Source of the DNA: Mucilaginibacter agri
GTDB taxonomy: Bacteria; Bacteroidota; Bacteroidia; Sphingobacteriales; Sphingobacteriaceae
Reading direction: 5' to 3'
Assembly (NCBI RefSeq): GCF_009928685.1
Contig: NZ_WWEO01000043.1
Coordinates: forward strand, 558,001-622,000
DNA: 64,000 bases
Shown here: piece after piece, positions 9,412-17,635 of the stretch
Position numbering within the stretch: the first letter of the stretch is position 1
How the letters are laid out: every line of letters begins with the position of its first letter
Program-made: the position numbers and the translations under genes
Notes under the pieces: generated by a model
Database searches by the model: none
Seen by the model: only the letters and a program-made list of their open reading frames with translations
Told to the model about the DNA's origin: nothing

Positions 9412-10458
9412 TTAGCAATAACTTTCAAGCGCTTTCTTAAATCCTTCAACAACTCCTGTACTAGGCATCCAACCTAAATTTTTCATCTTATCTATATTCG
9501 GTGTGTTTCTAGCCAACGGACTATTGAGATAGCTATTATCAGCTTTAACACTCACCCTAATCACTTTTAGCGGTGGCGTTCCTAACCCGGCAACAATTTC
9601 TGCTAATTTAATAATACTATATTCTTCATCAGGATTACCAACATTATAGGCTTCCGAATTTTTACCTTTTAAAAGCACCGTAAAGAAACCTATGGTAGCA
9701 TCTTTTAAATAGCAAAAAGCCCTGGTTGCTAAACCATCACTTTTCATCTGTATATTTCTGCCGGCCAAAACGTCGGCAATAAAATCAGCATATACCCTGC
9801 CATCGTTTAAATCCATGCCAGGCCCATAAGTATGAAATGGCCTAACTATTTTAGCGTTTACACCATATTGATGCGCATAACTTACACACATATTTTCGCC
9901 CATTCGTTTACTCTCACCATAGCAAGCCCTCACCATAGTGGGGTCTAAATAACCATAATAATTTTCTTTAACAGGGTTATGCTCATTAGTAACATGGCCG
10001 TATACCTCGCCCGAACTAAAATATAGGAAAGATATAACGTCATTTTTTCTGGCTAGTTCTAACATATTAAGTGTGCCTGTTACGTTGGCATTTAGTGTTC
10101 CTACAGGATCAGCACCATAATATTTAGGGCTAGCCTGGCTGGCTGCATGTATAATGTAATCTATTTTTTCGGTTAGCGTTACAGGTGTACAAACATCTTG
10201 TACCAGAATTTTTAAGTGATCGTCGGTTAAAAATTCGGCAAATTTTTGCTCTGCTTTTTCCTTATTTCTAACAAGGGTTATAACGTTAACATTTATTAGC
10301 GGTTTAACGCGGTTTAGATATAATAACGTTCTAACCATATAGATAGGTAAAAACCCACTAGCGCCGGTAATAAATACTGTTTTGTTGGTAAATAGTTCCC
10401 AATCAATTTCAGCGTCATATATCGACAATAGATCTTCTTCTATGATTTTATTCATCAT
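9412..10458 (-). CDS. Extended SDR, sugar-nucleotide reductase/epimerase (YerF candidate)
   Basis: An extended SDR of 348 residues from the ATG at 10458, which I prefer over the longer frame to 10563 because the extra residues are hydrophobic, lie inside ddhB and resemble nothing. About 30 residues precede the Rossmann motif I-T-G-A-S-G-F-L-P, where the third glycine is replaced by proline. The catalytic pair is in C-Y-G-E-S-K-R. The architecture resembles the SDR at 3540-4604, suggesting related reactions. Its position between ddhB and the carboligase makes it a candidate for reducing the acyl ketone after ligation. A gap of 103 bp separates it from the carboligase gene. Confidence 0.8.
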   Translation of the reverse strand: MMNKIIEEDLLSIYDAEIDWELFTNKTVFITGASGFLPIYMVRTLLYLNRVKPLINVNVITLVRNKEKAEQKFAEFLTDDHLKILVQDVCTPVTLTEKIDYIIHAASQASPKYYGADPVGTLNANVTGTLNMLELARKNDVISFLYFSSGEVYGHVTNEHNPVKENYYGYLDPTMVRACYGESKRMGENMCVSYAHQYGVNAKIVRPFHTYGPGMDLNDGRVYADFIADVLAGRNIQMKSDGLATRAFCYLKDATIGFFTVLLKGKNSEAYNVGNPDEEYSIIKLAEIVAGLGTPPLKVIRVSVKADNSYLNSPLARNTPNIDKMKNLGWMPSTGVVEGFKKALESYC

Positions 10459-11557
10459 TGTCATAATTAAAAAAATCATTGATCTGGCGTTCAGTAAAAT
10501 CAATAATAGTTTCCGGACTATTATAAAACTGCTTATACCAGTTAATCGTATAATTACCAGCATCCGCAGCCGAAAGCTTTGGTTTCCAGTTGAGGTCGTT
10601 AATTGCCTTGCTAATATCTAATTTCAATAAACCGGCTTCATGAGGTTGGTTTTTTGCTTCTAAAACTTCATAAACCCCATCGCCCCATAAGTTTATCGCA
10701 AGCTTTGTCATTTCCTCTACGGTTAATGCGTCTTCTGCATATGGGCCAAAATTGTAGGGTTGGGCGTATTTAATGGGATCTGCATTTATTTTTGCCCCTA
10801 ATAACAGGTAGCCCGCAAGGGGCTCCAGAACATGTTGCCATGGACGTACCGACGACGGGTTTCTGATAATGATAGTTTGCTTCCCCCCCAAAGCCCTTGC
10901 TATATCCGGTATTAAGCGGTCTTTAGACCAATCTCCACCTCCAATAACATTACCGGCACGGCCTACTGCAATTGCTTGCTGGTGCTGACTGTAGGTGGCT
11001 TTATTAAAAAAGGAGTTCTTATAAGAGTCAATAACCAGCTCGGCACAAGCTTTACTTGCACTATAGGGGTCATAACCACCCAGTTTGTCATTCTCACGAT
11101 AAGGATAAAGCCATTCGTTATTATGGTATACCTTATCGGTTGTAATTAATACACTAATACAGGGCTTAGCCAAATTTCTAAGCGCATCTAATAGGTGAGC
11201 TGTACCAATTGCGTTAACTGCAAATGTTTCGGCAGGAAATTCATAAGATAGCCTTACAAGCGGTTGTGCTGCTAAATGAAAAACAAAATCTGGCCGAAAT
11301 TCCGTAACAGCTTTGTTTAGCGCGGTCGCATCACGCAGATCTGAAATTACAGAATCGCAAATGCTATCACCATTTATAAGGTTATATAAATCATTATTTG
11401 TTTTCGGTGGTAATGCATATCCTTTAACTTCGGCACCTAAAAAGTTTAATATTTTTAAAAGCCAAGCCCCCTTAAATCCTGTATGGCCTGTTAGAAATAC
11501 CTTTTTACCACTGTACGTTTCTTTTAGTTTTGCAACAACGTTTACCAGGTTTTCCAT
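10448..11557 (-). CDS. ddhB: CDP-glucose 4,6-dehydratase (DdhB/RfbG)
   Basis: Second step of the CDP-deoxysugar route: CDP-glucose to CDP-4-keto-6-deoxyglucose, with tightly bound NAD. The 369-residue length fits. L-T-G-H-T-G-F-K-G-A-W near residue 22 is the motif that separates CDP-glucose dehydratases from dTDP enzymes. T-T-D-K-V-Y and Y-D-P-Y-S-A-S-K carry the catalytic Thr/Asp/Lys and Tyr/Lys. Its start overlaps ddhA by 16 bp and its end overlaps the next SDR by 11 bp, so the genes are probably translationally coupled. Confidence 0.95.
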   Translation of the reverse strand: MENLVNVVAKLKETYSGKKVFLTGHTGFKGAWLLKILNFLGAEVKGYALPPKTNNDLYNLINGDSICDSVISDLRDATALNKAVTEFRPDFVFHLAAQPLVRLSYEFPAETFAVNAIGTAHLLDALRNLAKPCISVLITTDKVYHNNEWLYPYRENDKLGGYDPYSASKACAELVIDSYKNSFFNKATYSQHQQAIAVGRAGNVIGGGDWSKDRLIPDIARALGGKQTIIIRNPSSVRPWQHVLEPLAGYLLLGAKINADPIKYAQPYNFGPYAEDALTVEEMTKLAINLWGDGVYEVLEAKNQPHEAGLLKLDISKAINDLNWKPKLSAADAGNYTINWYKQFYNSPETIIDFTERQINDFFNYDNDE

Positions 11558-12315
11558 ACGGCAGTATTATTGTCCCACATCGCATTTAAATCGTGCTTGT
11601 CTTTTAAGGTATCCATCGGTCTCCAGAAACCTGGGTGTTTGTAGGCTTTCATTTCGCCGTCTGAGGCAATTTGCTCCATGGGTTGTTGTTCCCAAACGGT
11701 AGCATCGCCGTTTTTTATATAGTCAAACACGCCGGGGTTGCACACCATGTATCCACCGTTTATCCATGACCCGTCGCCTTTAGGCTTTTCTAAAAAAGAT
11801 TTTACGGTCATATCTGTATCTAAATCTAATGCACCAAAACGCCCAGACGGTTGTACAGAGGTAACTGTACATAATTTGCCATGTGTTTTATGATAGTTTA
11901 CTAATTCTTCAATATTTATATTGCTAACACCGTCTCCATACGTCAGCATAAATGTTTCGTTATTAACATGAGGTTGTATTCTTTTAATCCTTCCACCTGT
12001 CATCGAATCAGTTCCGGTATCTACTAAAGTAATTTTCCAGGGCTCTGCTTGTGAGTCATGCACCTTGATGGAGTTATCCTTCAGGTCGATAGTTACATCT
12101 GATTTATGCAAGAAATAATTAGCAAAGTATTCTTTGATTATATATCCTTTATAACCCAGGCAAACTATAAAGTCGTTAAAGCCATAAGTTGAATAAGTTT
12201 TCATAATATGCCATAAAATAGGCATACCACCAATTTCTACCATAGGCTTCGGTTTTATCGCAGTTTCTTCGGATAACCTTGTTCCTAAACCGCCAGCAAG
12301 TATTACTACTTTCAT
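11542..12315 (-). CDS. ddhA: Glucose-1-phosphate cytidylyltransferase (DdhA/RfbF)
   Basis: Makes CDP-glucose from CTP and glucose-1-phosphate and so commits carbon to the pathway. The 257-residue length is exact for the family. It begins V-I-L-A-G-G-L-G-T-R-L-S-E-E-T, and K-P-K-P-M-V-E-I-G-G supplies the phosphate-binding lysine. The downstream D-T-G-x-D-S-M-T-G-G-R motif and L-T-Y-G-D-G-V-S with its metal-binding aspartate are diagnostic of RfbF. The gene begins 4 bp after the reductase gene. Confidence 0.96.
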   Translation of the reverse strand: MKVVILAGGLGTRLSEETAIKPKPMVEIGGMPILWHIMKTYSTYGFNDFIVCLGYKGYIIKEYFANYFLHKSDVTIDLKDNSIKVHDSQAEPWKITLVDTGTDSMTGGRIKRIQPHVNNETFMLTYGDGVSNINIEELVNYHKTHGKLCTVTSVQPSGRFGALDLDTDMTVKSFLEKPKGDGSWINGGYMVCNPGVFDYIKNGDATVWEQQPMEQIASDGEMKAYKHPGFWRPMDTLKDKHDLNAMWDNNTAVWKTW

Positions 12316-12319
12316 ATAT

Positions 12320-13363
12320 TTATTCTATAGATAGTTCTATTGATTCCGTTAACGGAAAACTGCAACACATTAAACATTCATCTGGTTTTAATTCGTCATG
12401 TTGCAGTTTAACGCCAACCATTTTAACTTCGCCTTTATTTATCCTGGCTTTACATAATTTACAATTTCCAGTTTGGCACGAGTAGTCGAGCTCGAGCAGA
12501 GCATCAAGCCCTGCCTCTAAAATGCTTTTGCCCTTAATGACTTTAATTTCAGTGCTTTGGCCATTGCAATTTAAAATTACATTTCTGGTAATTACATCTG
12601 TTAAGAGTTTAGCATCTCGCTCAATCTCAAAATCTTCTGAAAGGATTAGATTATCATTGATTCCAAAATATTTTAATGTTTCTTTTATCGACTCCTTTAA
12701 ACCGGCAGGGCCGCAGATATAATGAACGGTATTACTTAGATCTTTTTCTTTCCCCATTACTTTCAAAACGGTTTTAGCATCTATTCTGCCTTTTACAACG
12801 TAAGGCTCATCGGCAGAAACATAAAATTGTGTGTAAAAATGCCAGGGCGAAAAGAGCTCACCGAATGAAAGTTTTAACTGGTTGATGGTGTTTTTAAATA
12901 TTACATTTTCCGTCGTTCTGTTACCATAAACAAGGGTAACATGTTTAACGCACCTGGTGTGCAATGCATACTTAGCTATTGATACTAAAGGCGTAATGCC
13001 ACTCCCTGCACCCCACAACACGATGTGAGTTTGATCATCTACAAATTCATTATTCAATGTAAAATCACCCAGCGGTTCCATGGCTTCTATCATGTCACCA
13101 ATCTGTACTTTATCAATGATGTGATTTGAAACTATCCCGCCAGATACCCTTTTAACAGTAACTTCGATATTACTATCAACCAAAGGTGCGGAAGAAAATG
13201 AATAGGGGCGGATATACCTGCGGCCATTGATACGAAAAATAAGTGTTAAATACTGCCCAGGCTCGTATTTGAGTTTTTTTAGGGCAGGTTGCTTAAAAAC
13301 CAAAGTGACGGTATCACTCGTTTCGGGCCTTATTTCTACTACTTTTAATGTATAATAAAGCAT
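12320..13363 (-). CDS. ddhD: CDP-6-deoxy-delta-3,4-glucoseen reductase-like (E3, DdhD role), ferredoxin at C-terminus
   Basis: NADH:FAD:[2Fe-2S] oxidoreductase, 347 residues from the ATG at 13363, which follows the Wzz stop by one base. The alternative start at 13396 lies inside the Wzz gene and adds 11 unconvincing residues. The FAD motif is R-P-Y-S-F-S-S, the NAD motif G-A-G-S-G-I-T-P, and a plant-type ferredoxin domain at the C-terminus has Cys296, 301, 304 and 333. The function is assigned from context: DdhC needs such an electron donor. In the studied Yersinia E3 the ferredoxin domain is N-terminal; here the order is that of PaaE/phenol-hydroxylase reductases, so this may be independent recruitment. 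Confidence 0.8.
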   Translation of the reverse strand: MLYYTLKVVEIRPETSDTVTLVFKQPALKKLKYEPGQYLTLIFRINGRRYIRPYSFSSAPLVDSNIEVTVKRVSGGIVSNHIIDKVQIGDMIEAMEPLGDFTLNNEFVDDQTHIVLWGAGSGITPLVSIAKYALHTRCVKHVTLVYGNRTTENVIFKNTINQLKLSFGELFSPWHFYTQFYVSADEPYVVKGRIDAKTVLKVMGKEKDLSNTVHYICGPAGLKESIKETLKYFGINDNLILSEDFEIERDAKLLTDVITRNVILNCNGQSTEIKVIKGKSILEAGLDALLELDYSCQTGNCKLCKARINKGEVKMVGVKLQHDELKPDECLMCCSFPLTESIELSIE

Positions 13364-13364
13364 T

Positions 13365-14450
13365 TTAAGCCATAACTTTCTTGTAAACACGGCCAATCAT
13401 CAATGCGAAAATTACCGCAAATGCTCCTACAAAGCCACCTAATATTCCTGACTTTATTCTACCTAATCTATGTTTCTCAAGTGGCAATATTGGCGAATCG
13501 ATGATTTGAATCAATGGTGTTTCTTTTCTTAATGACACCTTTGCGAGTTCTAAATTAGCCACCAGTTGTGTTAAAACAGCTGTACTTGCCTGAACATCAA
13601 CTTGCTTTTGCTGCGAAGTTGCTTTTAATACCAGCCTGGAAGGATTAATATTGGGATTGGCATCATTTAACGAGGCTATCCCTGTTATTGTGCTGTTAAG
13701 GCGCCTTTTAACACTATCTGTTTGATTTTGTAAGATGTTTACGTTTTGGACAGATTTTTTGGTTTTAGTAGCGATATAAAAATCAGACACTGTTTCTACC
13801 AGCTTTTCGGCAAAAAGTTTAGAAAATAGCTCGTTTTCAGTTGTTACACTTACTGTTATAATACTGAGTTTTTTGTCTGCTTTGTCAACGGTAAGGTTTT
13901 TAGCTGCAAGTGCACTGTAAAGTTCTCCTAAAACGCTGTCTTGTTGAAGGGAGAATTTTGTCCTGTCATAATTGGGAAGAAAACTTATATTTTTCAACTT
14001 AGGCTTATCTTTCCAGGCATCTCTAAGCTTATTGAAAGAAATATAATAATCAGCCAATGATTCATTCTTGTTTTTTATCGTAACTTCACTTAGCAAAGTC
14101 TTTTCGATCATAGATCGTGATTTTAAAAGCTGAAGCAGGTTATCGCCTGAAAAGGCGCCACCTCCACTGCTTCCTAAATCGAACCCAAATTGGCTTGCCA
14201 AACCAAAAGCTCCGCCTAGGCCCCCACCAGACTTATCGTCTTCTAATGCAAAAATAAGATTGGCTTTATAGGTAGGCTCTTTTATAAAGGCATAAACGAA
14301 GCCTAAACAGCCACATATAAATGCGATACTTATAATTAATATTTTCTTTGATTTCAGGTAGCGCAAAAAGCTTCTGAATTTCAGGATCAGTTCCTTTAAA
14401 GAAACTTCTTTAACTTGATCTGTATCGTTAACAGATGTAGTATTTGTCAT
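13365..14450 (-). CDS. Wzz-type chain-length determinant
   Basis: A 361-residue inner-membrane protein with a membrane segment near 35-55 and another near 335-355, enclosing a periplasmic, partly helical domain. This is the polysaccharide co-polymerase (Wzz) layout. There is no C-terminal tyrosine-kinase domain. A Gly/Ser-rich patch (G-G-G-L-G-G-A-F-G and G-S-S-G-G-G-A) at 76-98 is typical of Bacteroidota Wzz proteins. It is the first gene of the leftward operon and sets glycan length in Wzy-dependent systems. The stop is followed after one base by the reductase start codon. Confidence 0.85.
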   Translation of the reverse strand: MTNTTSVNDTDQVKEVSLKELILKFRSFLRYLKSKKILIISIAFICGCLGFVYAFIKEPTYKANLIFALEDDKSGGGLGGAFGLASQFGFDLGSSGGGAFSGDNLLQLLKSRSMIEKTLLSEVTIKNKNESLADYYISFNKLRDAWKDKPKLKNISFLPNYDRTKFSLQQDSVLGELYSALAAKNLTVDKADKKLSIITVSVTTENELFSKLFAEKLVETVSDFYIATKTKKSVQNVNILQNQTDSVKRRLNSTITGIASLNDANPNINPSRLVLKATSQQKQVDVQASTAVLTQLVANLELAKVSLRKETPLIQIIDSPILPLEKHRLGRIKSGILGGFVGAFAVIFALMIGRVYKKVMA

Positions 14451-14849
14451 TATAATAGCCTCGCTAAAGTAAGATGTAGTTGGAATTGGTAAATTTAGAT
14501 GTTTGCAGAGATTATGTCGATAAAGAATAATTCAAATACATTCATGAGATTATGTGATGCTAAGTTTAAACACGTTAGAGGCAATAAAATGGATACAAAG
14601 ATATAAAAATTGTTAGTATCACGTTTTTGGGAATTGAAATAAATCCTCTTCTCCACTTTGTTATTGACACCTATTGCTAATAAGCATGTTGTGCTGCCCA
14701 TTGCATTAACTAATGTTTAGGTGTATGTATGTTTAACATAAATTAAATAATTCTAATTAAAAATTTACTTTTGCAGCTAAATAAGTGAACTAAATTAATA
14801 CAGTTTATTAGAAAAAACTTAAACCGTTCTCGATTATTGTTATATAAAT
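14451..14849. promoter_or_regulatory. Divergent intergenic control region of the two glycan operons
   Basis: A 399-bp, AT-rich gap between the leftward Wzz operon and the rightward acyltransferase operon. For the rightward side, TACTTTTG at 14766-14773 matches the Bacteroidota -7 consensus and would leave a leader of about 70 bases. For the leftward side, TACTTTAG read on the minus strand at 14471-14464 is a near match close to the Wzz start. I see no convincing gene here. Confidence 0.4.
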
Positions 14850-15440
14850 ATGTTTAGAAAATATGGTATAGTCGGCGTTTGGAGACTTTTATGCTCACTG
14901 ATTTATACAAAAATTTTTTACAGAGATGCGCGCCTTATAAGACTTCCCTTTGATATAAGAAACAAACACCTTATTGCAATAGAAGAAGGTTTAACAACTG
15001 GTTTCGGATGCAGGATTGAAGCTGTTGACTCACCCGGTACACATACAAAATTGCTTCGCCTCGGAAAAAATATCCAAATGAACGATTACGTCCATATCAC
15101 CGCTGGCAATAATGTTACTATAGGCGATAATGTATTAATAGCAAGCAGGGTCTATATATCAGACACTTCGCATGGTAGATATGGCCCAGATGAGTATAAC
15201 TCGCCGTTTGATATACCGGTAGCAAGGCTCTTATTTTTTAAACATGTCATTATAGAAGATAATGTTTGGCTTGGAGAAGGTGTTTGTGTGCTGCCAGGCG
15301 TCACAATAGGTTTCGGAGCCATTATTGGCGCAAATGCGGTAGTAACAAAAAATGTTCCCGCTATGAGTATAGCAGTTGGCGCCCCGGCCAAAGTGATAAA
15401 AAAGTTTGATGAGGATACTGGAAGGTGGGAAAAAGTTTAA
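14850..15440 (+). CDS. Left-handed beta-helix (hexapeptide) O-acyltransferase
   Basis: A 196-residue acyltransferase of the LacA/WbbJ/colanic-acid type. Hexapeptide repeats run from about residue 70 to 180 (I-G-D-N-V-L-I, I-I-E-D-N-V-W-L-G-E-G-V, V-L-P-G-V-T-I-G). The catalytic His is probably in D-T-S-H-G. It likely transfers an acetyl group from acetyl-CoA to a sugar hydroxyl of the glycan. It heads the rightward operon, with the next gene 3 bp downstream. Confidence 0.88.
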   Translation: MFRKYGIVGVWRLLCSLIYTKIFYRDARLIRLPFDIRNKHLIAIEEGLTTGFGCRIEAVDSPGTHTKLLRLGKNIQMNDYVHITAGNNVTIGDNVLIASRVYISDTSHGRYGPDEYNSPFDIPVARLLFFKHVIIEDNVWLGEGVCVLPGVTIGFGAIIGANAVVTKNVPAMSIAVGAPAKVIKKFDEDTGRWEKV

Positions 15441-15443
15441 GTA

Positions 15444-16505
15444 ATGCATAGATATTTAGATAACATCATATTTTATTTGCAGCGGTCGGGTGGTGGTTCG
15501 GTATATTGGGGCGAACTAGTAAAACGGCTTAATGGCCTACAGGATGTAAGTTTTATAAATCCAGATACATCAACTTCAAATATAATTTCAAATAGCCTTA
15601 AGTTATCGCCGGTCATAATCGAGAAGCTTCCGCTTAAATTATTACGTTATTCACCTATAATCGTTAATTTAAAGGATGAAGGTATATTACATTCATCATA
15701 TTATCGCTACACTAGGCAAAAAAACATTACCAACATTACCACCGTTCATGATTTTACTTATGAAAAGTTTGGTAAAGGTATTGCTGTGGCGGTTCACCAC
15801 AGGCAAAAAGGGCTTGCTATTAAGCATTCAAAAAAAATAATATGCATATCCAATAGTACGAAGAACGATCTGCTTACTTATTTCCCGCACTTGTTAGCAG
15901 GCAAAGAAATTTCGGTTATTTATAATGGTGTATCAGATATATTTTCAGTTATAGATGTAAAAGAGAGCCTTAAGCAAAAACTTCGACTATCTGATAGCTA
16001 CGCTCATGTTTTATATATCGGGCATAGAACGCAGTACAAAAACTTTGACTTTGCTATAGAAGTGGTAAACAGCCTGCCGATAAACTACAAATTGCTGATA
16101 GTTGGTAATCCATTAAATTCATCGGAGCAGAAGGCATTGGATAGTAAGTTAAAAGATAGATACGTCTTTCTGGGAAATGTTTCAAACGATGAATTAAATG
16201 AGATTTATAACATTGCGCATTGCTTGTTATATCCGTCGAGCTATGAGGGATTTGGCATACCGATAATTGAAGCGTTTAAAACTAAGTGTCCCGTAGTGGC
16301 CCAAGATATACCGGTTATTAGAGAGGTCGCCAATAATGCCGCATTATTAAATAATGGATTAAACGTAAAGGATTTTGGCAGGGCAATTATGTCGTTGGAA
16401 AAGGATAGCGTAAAAGAGGTATTAATACAGGAAGGAATTGTCATAGCATCAAGGTTCTCGTGGGACAAATGTGTACAAGAGACACTCGATTTTTCAAATA
16501 TATAA
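15444..16505 (+). CDS. Glycosyltransferase family 4 (GT-B)
   Basis: A 353-residue retaining glycosyltransferase. The C-terminal half has the GT4 signature: Y-P-S-S-Y-E-G-F-G-I-P-I-I-E-A-F near 255-272, with the two nucleotide-sugar glutamates (E-x7-E). V-L-Y-I-G-H-R-T-Q-Y-K-N begins the C-terminal Rossmann domain. The N-terminus carries S-G-G-G-S-V-Y-W, the acceptor-side glycine-rich loop. The stop at 16503-16505 is followed one base later by the next ATG. Confidence 0.9.
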   Translation: MHRYLDNIIFYLQRSGGGSVYWGELVKRLNGLQDVSFINPDTSTSNIISNSLKLSPVIIEKLPLKLLRYSPIIVNLKDEGILHSSYYRYTRQKNITNITTVHDFTYEKFGKGIAVAVHHRQKGLAIKHSKKIICISNSTKNDLLTYFPHLLAGKEISVIYNGVSDIFSVIDVKESLKQKLRLSDSYAHVLYIGHRTQYKNFDFAIEVVNSLPINYKLLIVGNPLNSSEQKALDSKLKDRYVFLGNVSNDELNEIYNIAHCLLYPSSYEGFGIPIIEAFKTKCPVVAQDIPVIREVANNAALLNNGLNVKDFGRAIMSLEKDSVKEVLIQEGIVIASRFSWDKCVQETLDFSNI

Positions 16506-16506
16506 T

Positions 16507-17634
16507 ATGAAAATTTTAATTACGGGAGGCGCTGGGTTCATCGGGTCTAATTTGGCTTTGAAACTGATCGATTTAGGTCATGATATTACCGCATTGGATA
16601 ACCTTTCACCTCAGATACACGGCGATGAACCAGAAACGGGTTCACCATTATTTATTAGCATAAAAGATAAAGTAACTTTTATCCACGGAACCGTTACGTC
16701 AGAAGCAGACTGGAAAAAGGCACTGGATGGGCAGGATATAGTTGTGCATTTGGCAGCAGAAACTGGTACTGGTCAGTCTATGTATGAAATTAAAAAGTAT
16801 GTTGATGTTAATATTGCCGGCACAGCCATATTACTTGATATTTTAACAAACCAAAAGCATACTGTAAAAAAGGTAGTACTAGCATCCTCTCGTTCTATAT
16901 ATGGCGAAGGGAAATACCAGTTAAAAGATGGCGGCATCGTATATCCGGGCCAGCGTTCTGCCTTAGATATGGATAAGGGGGATTTTGAGATTAAATATAA
17001 TGGCGAAAATGTGTTACTAATGCCTACAGATGAGGGTTCAAAGATTCATCCTTCATCTGTGTATGGTATAACCAAGCAAAATCAGGAGCAAATGATCATG
17101 ACAGTGTGCCAGTCAATAGGCGTTGCTGCGGTCGCGTTCAGATACCAGAATGTTTATGGCCCGGGGCAATCTTTAAAAAATCCTTATACCGGGATTTTAT
17201 CCATCTTTTCCACACAAATAAAAAATAACAACGGCATCAATATTTTTGAGGACGGAAAAGAAAGCCGCGATTTTGTGTATATAGATGATGTAGTTAATGC
17301 AACTATTTTAGGTATAGAGAAAAACGAAGCCGATAATGAAGTGTTTAACGTTGGTATGGGCATCCCTGTAGATGTACTTACGGTTGCCGATACTTTGGTA
17401 AGGAACTACAAAACAAACACGCCTTTATCTGTTTCCGGTAATTACAGATTGGGAGATATCAGGCATAATTATGCAGATATAAGCAAGATCAAATCAAAGC
17501 TGGGTTTTGAGCCAATGTTTACTTTCGAAAAAGGTATCGAGCGATTTACAAACTGGGTAAACGCTCAGGCTATAGAAGAGGATAATTACCAACGATCTAT
17601 TGACGAGATGAGAGCGAAAGGTTTGTATAAGTAA
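16507..17634 (+). CDS. NAD-dependent sugar-nucleotide epimerase (dTDP-L-rhamnose 4-epimerase-like)
   Basis: An extended SDR of 375 residues. The start is the ATG at 16507, not upstream at 16471, because residue 1 then directly precedes I-L-I-T-G-G-A-G-F-I-G-S and the stop of the glycosyltransferase gene lies just before it. The catalytic residues are in S-S-V-Y-G-I-T-K. An insertion of about 40 residues after S-R-S-I-Y-G-E-G resembles dTDP-L-rhamnose 4-epimerases (6-deoxy-L-talose synthesis) more than GalE. No rml genes are in the window, so the substrate must come from elsewhere if this is right. Confidence 0.75.
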   Translation: MKILITGGAGFIGSNLALKLIDLGHDITALDNLSPQIHGDEPETGSPLFISIKDKVTFIHGTVTSEADWKKALDGQDIVVHLAAETGTGQSMYEIKKYVDVNIAGTAILLDILTNQKHTVKKVVLASSRSIYGEGKYQLKDGGIVYPGQRSALDMDKGDFEIKYNGENVLLMPTDEGSKIHPSSVYGITKQNQEQMIMTVCQSIGVAAVAFRYQNVYGPGQSLKNPYTGILSIFSTQIKNNNGINIFEDGKESRDFVYIDDVVNATILGIEKNEADNEVFNVGMGIPVDVLTVADTLVRNYKTNTPLSVSGNYRLGDIRHNYADISKIKSKLGFEPMFTFEKGIERFTNWVNAQAIEEDNYQRSIDEMRAKGLYK

Positions 17635-17635
17635 T

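Noticed and set aside
14495..14701. A 68-codon minus-strand frame in the divergent promoter region
   Set aside because: Its composition is that of non-coding AT-rich DNA, it has no family features, and it covers the likely promoters of both operons.
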